From the NCBI GenBank assembly GCA_009996615.1, contig JAACZU010000001.1:1-64000 (forward strand): a stretch of 64,000 nucleotides of DNA. The letters are read 5' to 3'. Of the stretch, positions 48,688 to 56,229 are shown one piece after another. The notes beneath the pieces are model-generated. The model worked only from the letters and a program-made list of their open reading frames with translations, was not told the DNA's origin and made no database searches. The stretch is from Rhodanobacteraceae bacterium (GTDB lineage Bacteria; Pseudomonadota; Gammaproteobacteria; Xanthomonadales; Rhodanobacteraceae). How positions within the stretch are numbered: the stretch's first letter is position 1; each line of letters begins with the position of its first letter. The translations under genes were made by a program, and so were the position numbers.

Positions 48688-51600
48688 CAACGGCCTCCGA
48701 AGCGGCGGAACAACACCGGCAGCAGCAACAGGGTCAGCGCGGTCGAGCTGACGAGGCCGCCAATCACGACGATCGCCAGCGGACGCTGGATCTCCGAACC
48801 CGGGCCGCTGGCGAACAGCAGCGGCACCAAGCCGAACGCGGTGATGCTGGCGGTCATCAGCACCGGGCGCAGGCGCCGGCGCGCGCCTTCGCGCACGACC
48901 GTGTCACTGGCAAGGCCGGTCGCGGCGAGCTGGTTGAAGTGTTCGACCAGCACCAGCCCGTTCAGCACGGCGATGCCGAGCAGCGCGATGAAGCCGATCG
49001 AGGCCGGCACCGACAGGTATTGTCCGGTCAGCCACAGCGCGAGCACGCCGCCGACCAGCGCGAACGGCACGTTGCCGAGCACCAGCAGCGCCTGGCGCAG
49101 CGAGCCGAAGGTCGAGAACAGCACGAGGAAGATCAGCCCGAGCGCGATCGGGATGACGAGGCCCAGGCGCGCGGCGGCGCGCTGCTGGTTCTCGAACTGG
49201 CCGCCCCAGACGATGCGGTAGCCTGCCGGCAGCGCGACGTCCTGCGCCACCTTGGCGCGCGCCTCCTCCACGAAGCCGACCAGGTCGCGGCCGCCGACGT
49301 TGGCCTGGATCAAGGCGAAGCGCGAGCCGTTCTCGCGATGCACCGCGACCGGGCCGGTGCTGCGTTCGATGCGCGCGAGCGAAGCGAGCGGCACCTCGCC
49401 GGCACCGTCGCCGCGCGCGAGCGAGAGGCGCTCGAAGCGCGCCGGGTCCTGCTGCACGCCGCGCGCGCCGCGCACCAGCACCGGCGTGCGCCGGTCCGGT
49501 TCGATCACCATGCCGGCCGGCAGGCCCTCGAGCTGCGCGCGCAGCTCGTCCTGCACCTCGGCCACGGCGAGGCCGGCGCGGCCGGCAGCCTGCGCGTCGA
49601 TCGCGAGCTTGAGGTATTCCACGCCCTCGCCGGTCTGCGCGATCACGTCCTCGGCGCCGCGGATGCCCTCCAGCGTCTGCGCGATGCGCGAACCGAGCTG
49701 GTTGATCGTAGCGAGGTCGGGGCCGAACAGCTTGACCGCGACGTCGCCGCGGCTGCCGGTCAGCATCTCGCTGACGCGCATCTCGATCGGCTGCGTGAAG
49801 CCGAAGTCGAGGCCGGGGAAGTCCTGCAGCACGGTGCGGATCTCGCCGATCAGCCAGTCCTTGTCGGCGCGGCGCCATTGCGCCTTCGGCTTCAACTGCA
49901 GGAACACGTCGCTCTCGTTCAGCCCCATCGGGTCGAGGCCGAGCTCGTCCGAGCCGAGCCGCGCGACGACGTGCTCGATCTCCGGCACGCGTGCCTTCAG
50001 CGCGCGCTCGAGCGCGAGATCCTGCTCGGCGCTACGCTCGATGCCGACCGACGGCAGCTTGACCAATTGCACCAGCACGTCGCCCTCGTCCATCGTCGGC
50101 AGGAACGTCTTGCCGACGCCGAACCAGGCGCCGACGCCGAGCAGCAGCGCGAGGCCGGCGGCGAGCGCGACGCGGCCGGGTCGCGCCAGCGCGGCATCGA
50201 GCAGCGGCGTGTACAGGCGGTCGAGCTGGCGCATCAGCCACGGCTCGGCGTGCGCGCGTTCGCGCAGCAGCAGCGAGGCGAGCACCGGGATCACGGTCAG
50301 CGACAGCAGCAGGGAGCCGGCCAGCGCGAACACGATGGTCAGCGCGACCGGGCCGAACAGCTTGCCTTCGAGTCCCTCCAGCGTCAGCAGCGGCAGGAAC
50401 ACGAGGCAGATGATGAGGATGCCCGAGCCGACCGGCGTGGCGACCTCGTGCACCGCGCGGAACACGCGGTGCAGGCGCGGCAAACGCGCGCCCGGCGCGG
50501 TCGGATCGAGCCGGCTGACGGTGTTCTCGACCACCACCACGGCGGCGTCGACCAGCATGCCGATCGCGATCGCAAGGCCGCCCAGGCTCATCAGGTTCGC
50601 GCTCATGCCGAACGCGCGCATCAGCAGGAACGTCAGCAGCGCCGCGAACGGCAGCGTCAGCGCGACCACCAGCGCGGCGCGCAGCTCGCCGAGGAACAGC
50701 AACAGCAGCACGACCACCAGCACGGTCGCCTCGATCAGCGCGCGCGTGACCGTGCCGACTGCGCGGTCGATCAGCGCGCTGCGGTCGTAGAACGTGTGCA
50801 CCTGTACGCCGGGTGGCAGTTGCGGCGCCAGTTCGGCCAGGCGCGCGCGCACCGCGCCGACCACCGCGCCGGCGTCGGCGCCGCGCAGGCCGACCACGAT
50901 GCCCTCGACCGCCTCGCCGACGCCGTCGCGCGTGACCGCGCCGTAGCGGGTCAGGCTGTCGGTGCGCACCTCGGCCACGTCGCCGACGCGCAGCGGGATG
51001 CCGTCCTGCACGCGCAGCACGACGCGGCGCAGGTCGTCGAGCGATTGCACGGCGCCCTCGGCGCGCACGATCAGCGCCTCCTCGCCGTCGCCCAGCCGTC
51101 CGGAGCCGTCGTTGCGGTTGTTCTTCTCGAGCGCGTCGGCGAGGTCGCGGAAATGCAGCCCGGCCGCCGACAGCGCGGCGCGGTCCGGGATCACGGTGAA
51201 GCTCTTGACGTGGCCGCCGAGCGCGTTGACGTCGGCGACGCCGGGGATCGTGCGCAGCGCCGGGCGGATCACCCAGTCGAGCAGCGCGCGCCGCTCGGCG
51301 AGGTCGATCTCGCCACCTTCGAGCGTGAACATGTACAGGTCCGACAACGGCGTCGCGATCGGCGCGAGGCCGCCGCTGACGCCGTCCGGCAGCGTCACGT
51401 TGCCGTAGCGCTCGGCGACCTGCTGGCGTGCCCAGTAGATGTCGGTACCTTCGGCGAAGTCGAGCGTGAGGTCGGCGATCGCGTACTTCGCGGTCGAGCG
51501 CAGCATCGTACCGTGCGGCAGGCCGAGCAGCTCCAGCTCCAGCGGCACGATCACGCGGCTTTCGACTTCCTCCGGCGTCATGCCGGGGGCCTTCAGGATC

Positions 51601-51746
51601 AGCTTGACCTGGGTCGGCGCGATGTTCGGGTAGGCATCGATCGGCAGACGCAGGAACGCCAGCGCACCGGCCAGCGCGAGGCCGGCGGCGGCCACCAGCA
51701 CCAGCACGCGCTGGGTCAGCGAGAATTCGACGAGGCGGCTCAGCAT
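48687..51746 (-). CDS. heavy-metal RND efflux pump, CzcA/CusA family
   Basis: The 1019-residue protein has the RND pattern of two halves, each with one helix, a large periplasmic loop and five helices. It starts LVEFSLTQRVLVLVAAAGLALAG with DAYPNIAPTQV. The proton-relay segment SLGGLAIAIGMLVDAAVVVVEN identifies the heavy-metal (HME) branch. ANVGGRDLVGFVEEARAKVA and PFALVGGVLALWLTGQYLSVPASIGFIALLGIAVLNGLVLVEHFN lie in the second half. Probably exports Zn, Co or Cd, or Cu/Ag; the metal cannot be read. Four bases separate it from the upstream fusion-protein gene. Confidence 0.94.
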   Translation of the reverse strand: MLSRLVEFSLTQRVLVLVAAAGLALAGALAFLRLPIDAYPNIAPTQVKLILKAPGMTPEEVESRVIVPLELELLGLPHGTMLRSTAKYAIADLTLDFAEGTDIYWARQQVAERYGNVTLPDGVSGGLAPIATPLSDLYMFTLEGGEIDLAERRALLDWVIRPALRTIPGVADVNALGGHVKSFTVIPDRAALSAAGLHFRDLADALEKNNRNDGSGRLGDGEEALIVRAEGAVQSLDDLRRVVLRVQDGIPLRVGDVAEVRTDSLTRYGAVTRDGVGEAVEGIVVGLRGADAGAVVGAVRARLAELAPQLPPGVQVHTFYDRSALIDRAVGTVTRALIEATVLVVVLLLLFLGELRAALVVALTLPFAALLTFLLMRAFGMSANLMSLGGLAIAIGMLVDAAVVVVENTVSRLDPTAPGARLPRLHRVFRAVHEVATPVGSGILIICLVFLPLLTLEGLEGKLFGPVALTIVFALAGSLLLSLTVIPVLASLLLRERAHAEPWLMRQLDRLYTPLLDAALARPGRVALAAGLALLLGVGAWFGVGKTFLPTMDEGDVLVQLVKLPSVGIERSAEQDLALERALKARVPEIEHVVARLGSDELGLDPMGLNESDVFLQLKPKAQWRRADKDWLIGEIRTVLQDFPGLDFGFTQPIEMRVSEMLTGSRGDVAVKLFGPDLATINQLGSRIAQTLEGIRGAEDVIAQTGEGVEYLKLAIDAQAAGRAGLAVAEVQDELRAQLEGLPAGMVIEPDRRTPVLVRGARGVQQDPARFERLSLARGDGAGEVPLASLARIERSTGPVAVHRENGSRFALIQANVGGRDLVGFVEEARAKVAQDVALPAGYRIVWGGQFENQQRAAARLGLVIPIALGLIFLVLFSTFGSLRQALLVLGNVPFALVGGVLALWLTGQYLSVPASIGFIALLGIAVLNGLVLVEHFNQLAATGLASDTVVREGARRRLRPVLMTASITAFGLVPLLFASGPGSEIQRPLAIVVIGGLVSSTALTLLLLPVLFRRFGGR

Positions 51747-51750
51747 CGCA

Positions 51751-52836
51751 CTACTCCGCGCCGGCCAGCAGCGCCTTCAGCGCGCTGGTGCCGCTGACCG
51801 CGACCGGCGTGCCGGCCGCGAGCGCGCCGCGCACGATCGCATGCGTGGTCGATTCGCCGAGCAGTTCCACGGTGACCACGCGGTAGCCGTTGCCCTCGGC
51901 GACGAACACGACGTTGCCGCCGCCGTGGCGCACCACCGCGGCGCGCGGCAGCGCGAGGCTGCCCTTCGGCGCCGGCAGTTCCAGCGTCACCGCGACCGGC
52001 TGGCCCGGCGCCAGCGAAGGCGCCGCGTCGAAGCGCGCGCGCACCGGAATCGTCTGGCTCGCCGCATCGACCGCGCTGCCGACCGACAGCACGCGGCCGC
52101 GCGCGTCGGCGCCGTCGAGCGTCACCGCCAAGCCCGGCGCGAGACGCTCGCGCAGGTTCGCCGGAGCGCGGATCGCCACATCGAGCACGCTCGCATCGGC
52201 GACCACGAATGCTGGCGCCAGCGCCTCCAGCGCCTGGCCCGGCACGACCTTGCGTTCCAGCACGCGCCCGGCCAGCGGCGCGCGCAGTTCGTATTCGCCG
52301 GGCGCACCGTCGGCGGACTTCGGCGCCAGCGCCAGCGCACGCGCCGCCTGCGCCTGCGCCGCCGCGGCCTGCACCTGCTGCGCGCGGCTCGCCTCGGCGC
52401 GCGATGCCGGCACGATCCCCTCGGCCAGCAGCGCCGCATCGCGCGCGGCCTGGCTCGCCGCCAGGCGCGCCTCGCTCGCCGTGCGCGCGGCGTCGGCCTC
52501 CAGCATCAGCCGCTCGCGGCTCTGCACGCGCGCCAGCGCCGCCCCGGCCGCGACCTCGCTGCCCTCGACCGCCAGCACACGCGTGACCGTGCCGGCATAC
52601 GGCGCGGTCACGACCGCGCTGCGCTCCAGCGCCGGCTCCAGCGTACCGGGCAGGTGTTCGAGCGGAATTCCGCGCGCGGCCGTCGCCGCCTCGGTGCGGA
52701 TGCCGAGCAGTTGCGCCTGCTCGGCGGCGAGCGGAATCGTCGCGTCAGTTGCAAACGCCGGCGCGGCACACGCACCGGCGACGAGCAGCGCGGCAGTGAG
52801 CGGCACGCGCAGGCGGGAGCGGAGACGGCAGGGCAT
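51751..52836 (-). CDS. periplasmic membrane fusion protein of the metal RND system (CzcB-like)
   Basis: The 361-residue protein has a signal peptide (VPLTAALLVAGACAAPAFA). The lipoyl-like half-motifs are APYAGTVTRVLAVEGSEVAAGAALARVQ and RAPLAGRVLERKVVPGQAL, joined by an Ala-rich helical hairpin (about 108-175). A beta-barrel with GQPVAVTLELPAPKGSLALPRAAVV follows. It bridges pump and outer-membrane factor. First gene of the four-gene minus-strand operon; the promoter should lie in 52837-53050. No N-terminal metal-binding His-rich segment is seen. Confidence 0.9.
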   Translation of the reverse strand: MPCRLRSRLRVPLTAALLVAGACAAPAFATDATIPLAAEQAQLLGIRTEAATAARGIPLEHLPGTLEPALERSAVVTAPYAGTVTRVLAVEGSEVAAGAALARVQSRERLMLEADAARTASEARLAASQAARDAALLAEGIVPASRAEASRAQQVQAAAAQAQAARALALAPKSADGAPGEYELRAPLAGRVLERKVVPGQALEALAPAFVVADASVLDVAIRAPANLRERLAPGLAVTLDGADARGRVLSVGSAVDAASQTIPVRARFDAAPSLAPGQPVAVTLELPAPKGSLALPRAAVVRHGGGNVVFVAEGNGYRVVTVELLGESTTHAIVRGALAAGTPVAVSGTSALKALLAGAE

Positions 52837-53195
52837 CGGTTCGGCCTCGGTGGCGGGAGATGCCGACGAGTCTGCCGGGGGAACCTTTGGCGAGGCTTAA
52901 GGGGCGGGAGTGGGAATCGGTTGCGTTTGCCGCACGTCTCCGATGGCAGGTCGTCGCACCGAACGACGCTCAGCAATACTTCACGCGATAGCGATCGCAT
53001 GCTGACGATGGACATCGACAGGGCCCGCCACTTTGCACGCGGGGAATGCAGCGCATAATTACCGCACGGATCGCGGGGATTACCAGTGCGCCGGTCGCGC
53101 TGCGCGCGCCCAGCCTACGATGGAGGCGACTTGGCCTTCGTCGCGTTCATCGCCTCGGTATTCGATTCGCGCGTCCACTTATCGGGAGAGGGGGC
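52837..53195. other. divergent regulatory region between efflux operon and OsmC-like gene
   Basis: This 359-base gap holds no convincing gene. Toward the OsmC-like gene there is a possible TTTGCA / CATAAT promoter (about 53032-53059). A half copy of the GTAGGCTGG repeat lies at 53090-53118. No metal-box dyad could be identified with confidence upstream of the efflux operon. Confidence 0.45.
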
Positions 53196-53654
53196 ATGGA
53201 GATCTCGGCAACGGTCAAGAACGCGGGGGCGGATCACATCGTGACCGTCCGCACCGACGGCGCCGTGCAAGCGGTGTCGATTCCGCGCAAACGCTCCGGG
53301 CAGGGCTCCGGCGTCAATGGCGGCGAGTTTTTGATGCTGGCCTTGGCGACGTGCTACTGCAACGATCTCTATCGCGAAGCTGCGCGCATTGGCATCACGC
53401 TGGATGCAGTGGAGGTCGAGGCCAGCGCGAATTTCCCTGGCGTGGGGCTTGCGGCCACGGATATCCGATATCGGGCCAAGGTGTCGTCGCCGGCTGCTCC
53501 TGCCGAGATCGCCGAACTGCTGCGGCAGACGGATGCCGTGGCGGAGGTTCACAACACCGTCCGGTCGGGCGTGCCGGTTGTCCTGGTAGCGAGAGGGGAT
53601 GATGCGAAATCAACACCATCCCCACCCAACCCTCCCCTTGAAGGGGAGGGCTGA
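53196..53654 (+). CDS. OsmC-family protein with repeat-derived C-terminus
   Basis: The start is the ATG at 53196 (MEISATVKNAGADH), giving 152 residues. The OsmC/YhfA core is seen in SGVNGGEFLMLALATCYCNDLYREAARIG, with the catalytic-type Cys region, and VEVEASANFPG. A second usual Cys in the helix after AEIAELL is not seen. OsmC proteins reduce organic peroxides. The last 13 residues ([13 protein letters not shown]) are translated from the CCATCCCC repeat, whose end also provides the T of the TGA stop. It lies between the efflux operon and its likely two-component regulator. Confidence 0.82.
   Translation: MEISATVKNAGADHIVTVRTDGAVQAVSIPRKRSGQGSGVNGGEFLMLALATCYCNDLYREAARIGITLDAVEVEASANFPGVGLAATDIRYRAKVSSPAAPAEIAELLRQTDAVAEVHNTVRSGVPVVLVARGDDAKSTPSPPNPPLEGEG
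53614..53652. repeat. CCATCCCC palindrome overlapping the OsmC-like gene end
   Basis: A forward copy of the 39-base element from CACCATCCCC to GGGCT, identical in layout to 21455-21493 and 27730-27768, but lying inside a reading frame. Confidence 0.9.
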
Positions 53655-53727
53655 AAGCGCAGCATCGCCAGCGCGTTTGGTTGGCAACGGCTCGCCCTGC
53701 GCGCGCCCGCCTAGGACAGCGCTAACT

Positions 53728-55134
53728 TCAGCCTTCGGGCAATGCCGCAAACGGCCCCAGGCGCGCGACGAGTTCGCCGCGGTCGAGGTGGAATTGCAGG
53801 TCGAGGCCGAGCACGCGCGCGAGCGTGCGTGCGAGCGCGAGGCCGAGGCCGCCGTGTTCGGTCGGGTCGTGCTCGGGGCGCTTGCGCCAGAAGCGTTCGC
53901 CGAGGCGCGGCAGGTCGGCGACAGTGAGATCAGGCGCCGGGTTGCGGACTTCGATCCACGCCGCGTGCGCGTCGGCGGCGAGGCCGCAGGCGACGCGGCT
54001 GCCGGGTGGGGCGTATTCGACCGCGTTCTGCAGCAGGTTGGCGAGGATGCGTTCGAGCAGGGCCGGGTCGCTTTGCGTCCACCATTCGGGCGCGCTCGGC
54101 TGCTCGATGCGGACCGCGCGCGTCGCGGCGAGGTGTGCGAGTGCGTCGCGTTGCGCGTCGAGCAGTGCGCCGAGTTCGAGCGGTTCAACTTGTGGCTCGG
54201 CCTGCCCGGATTCGTAGCGCGTCAGCGCGAGCAGGCCGTCGACGCTGCGTTGCATGCGTTCGACCGCGCTGAGCGAGATCGTCAGCGCGCAGGCGGCGCG
54301 TGCATCGTCGCCGCTGCGGCGGGCGAGTTCGACGCTGGTGCGGATCTCGGCGAGCGGCGTGCGCAGTTCGTGTGCGACGTCGCAGGCGAAGCGGCGTTCG
54401 CGTTCGATCGCACCGTAGAGGCGTTCGAACGCGCGATCGAGCGCGCCGGCGAGCGGCGCGAGTTCCGGCGGCAGGGTGGCGTCGAGTAGCGGCGCGTGCG
54501 CCTGCTCGGGCGACAGCAAGGCGACGCGCGTGCCGAGGCGCAGCAGCGGGCGCAGGCCCCGGTTCACGACGACGATCGCGAGCGCGGCCGCGCCCAGCGA
54601 GGCGAGCACGATCGCGACCAGCAGCGACAGGTGCACGCGGCGTTCGAGCGCATCGACGTCTTCGCGCTCGATCGCGACCGCCACGGTGACAGGTCGCACG
54701 CCGCCGCTGGCGTCGAGCGCGCTGCGCAGCGCGACCGCGCGGCCACGGTGGCCGTCGGGCAGGGCGAGGTCGTAGTACAGCGGCGCGGTGGTCGGCGCCT
54801 GCGGCGGCGCTGCGAGCGTGCGCTCGCCGCTGGAGGCCGAGCGCAGCAGCACCGCGCCGTGCTCGTCCCAGATCGTGAAGAAGTCGGTGTGGCCGCGCGC
54901 GCGGAACTCGGGCATCAGCGCATCGACGTGACGACCACTGCCGAGCAGCGCGCTGACCGCGCGCGCGCGGTCGAGCAGTTGCGCATCGAGGCGGGCGTAC
55001 AGGTGGTGATCGAGCGTGTGGTCGAGCAGCACGAACACGAGCGTCAGCAGGCTGCCGAGGCCGCCGACCAACGCGACGATCAGGCGCCGCCGGATCGAGC
55101 GCAGCGGTGCGCGCTCAGCCGACCACATAACCAA
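53728..55134 (-). CDS. sensor histidine kinase
   Basis: The 468-residue protein has a first membrane segment (RLIVALVGGLGSLLTLVFVLL), a periplasmic sensor of about 130 residues and a second membrane segment around SLLVAIVLASLGAAALAIVV. HAMP and HisKA follow, with His255 in CDVAHELRTPLAE, then an ATPase with N box LLQNAVEYAPPGSRV and G box GGLGLALARTL. This is the QseC/CusS-like class. Its 5' end is preceded by and overlaps the regulator gene (20 bases). Close to the efflux operon, so metal sensing is plausible but unproven. Confidence 0.92.
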   Translation of the reverse strand: MVMWSAERAPLRSIRRRLIVALVGGLGSLLTLVFVLLDHTLDHHLYARLDAQLLDRARAVSALLGSGRHVDALMPEFRARGHTDFFTIWDEHGAVLLRSASSGERTLAAPPQAPTTAPLYYDLALPDGHRGRAVALRSALDASGGVRPVTVAVAIEREDVDALERRVHLSLLVAIVLASLGAAALAIVVVNRGLRPLLRLGTRVALLSPEQAHAPLLDATLPPELAPLAGALDRAFERLYGAIERERRFACDVAHELRTPLAEIRTSVELARRSGDDARAACALTISLSAVERMQRSVDGLLALTRYESGQAEPQVEPLELGALLDAQRDALAHLAATRAVRIEQPSAPEWWTQSDPALLERILANLLQNAVEYAPPGSRVACGLAADAHAAWIEVRNPAPDLTVADLPRLGERFWRKRPEHDPTEHGGLGLALARTLARVLGLDLQFHLDRGELVARLGPFAALPEG

Positions 55135-55780
55135 ATCCGCGCCGCGTCTCGATCAGCCCGTCGACGCCGGCGCGCGCGAGCTTGCCGCGCAGCGTGCTGA
55201 GCAGCACCTCGATGACCTTGTCCGAGGCGGTGCTGCTGCCGGCGTACAGGCGCTCGAACAGGGCCGCACGCGTGTGCACGCGGCCGCGCTCGCGCAGCAG
55301 CAGTTCGAGCAGCGCGTATTCCTTCGGCGACAGCGCCATCGGCCCGTCCGGGCCGCTGGCCAGGCGCGCGGCGGTGTCGAGCGTCAGCGCGCCGACGGTC
55401 AGGCGCGGCGAGCCGTCGTCGAAGCGGCGCCGCGCCAGCGCCTTCAGGCGCGCCAGCAGTTCGTCGAACGCGAACGGCTTGACCAGGTAGTCGTCGGCAC
55501 CGAGATCGAGTGCCCCGACGCGGTCGCCGACCTGGTCGCGCGCCGACAGCACCAGCACGCGCGCCGGCTGCTTTTTCCGGCGCAGCTCGCGCAGCACCTC
55601 GAGGCCGTCGACGCCGGGCAGCATCAGGTCGAGCACGACGAGGTCGTAGGCGTAGTGGGCGAGGAACGCGAGCGCGGCGTGGCCGTCGGCGGCGGTGTCG
55701 ACCGCATAGCCCTCGGCCGCGAGGGCGGCGCTCAGGCTGTCACGCAGGGCGGCGGAATCTTCGACGAGCAGCAGGCGCAT
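55115..55780 (-). CDS. OmpR-family response regulator
   Basis: The start is the ATG at 55780 (MRLLLVEDSAALRDSL), giving 221 residues; in-frame sequence upstream is repeat DNA. The receiver has Glu7-Asp8, phospho-Asp51 in VVLDLMLPGVDG and Lys in YLVKPFAFDELLAR. The winged helix ends MALSPKEYALLELLLRERGRVHTRAALFERLY and DKVIEVLLSTLRGKLARAG. Paired with the kinase gene by a 20-base overlap. It may control the RND operon and the OsmC-like gene, in keeping with other czc/cus loci; no binding site was identified. Confidence 0.94.
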   Translation of the reverse strand: MRLLLVEDSAALRDSLSAALAAEGYAVDTAADGHAALAFLAHYAYDLVVLDLMLPGVDGLEVLRELRRKKQPARVLVLSARDQVGDRVGALDLGADDYLVKPFAFDELLARLKALARRRFDDGSPRLTVGALTLDTAARLASGPDGPMALSPKEYALLELLLRERGRVHTRAALFERLYAGSSTASDKVIEVLLSTLRGKLARAGVDGLIETRRGFGYVVG

Positions 55781-56229
55781 GCGATGGCGAGCAGGGACGA
55801 AATTGCCCCATGATGCCTTGCGGGCGCGGTTGATGCATCGTTGGAGCTGGTGAAGTCCGCCCTGTGCTGGCGGTGGGACTCGCGCCTGCGGCGCTGCGTC
55901 CCACCCTGCGAAGGGGGCGTGAGTCCGCCGGTTGAACGCTGCCGGCGCTCTCACAGGAGTAGCGATGGCGCAAGTCCGGTAGGCGGCCCGTAGGGTGGGC
56001 CGCAGCCGCGCAGCGGCGAGTCCCACCGCACGCGCTTGACGACGGCGGGACTCGCGCCTTTGGCGCTGCGTCCCACCCTGCGAAGACGGGCGTGACCTCG
56101 CCGGCTGAACGCCGCCGCAATGGCGCAACGGCGTTCCCTTCAGGCACTTGGCGGCGTGGTCGCATAATCGGGCGGCTTGTGCGGGACGTTCCTTGCGTTG
56201 TGAAACGTAGCCCCTTTCGGGAGGAAGTC
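55781..56229. other. intergenic region rich in inverted repeats
   Basis: This 449-base gap separates divergent genes. It holds repeat copies at 55871-55945 and 55990-56118, and no convincing gene. Confidence 0.6.
55871..56118. repeat. tandem GTAGGGTGGG-family repeats
   Basis: A half copy (55871-55909) and a full copy (55990-56081, GTAGGGTGGG to CCCACCCTGC) are each followed by a similar 35-base tail of the form GGGCGTGA-TCGCCGG-TGAACGC-GCCG. The right part of the element is thus duplicated about 165 bases apart. Confidence 0.75.

Noticed and set aside
48939-51797. 952-residue frame opposite the RND pump
   Set aside because: Antisense shadow, Gln/Arg/His-rich, no domain.
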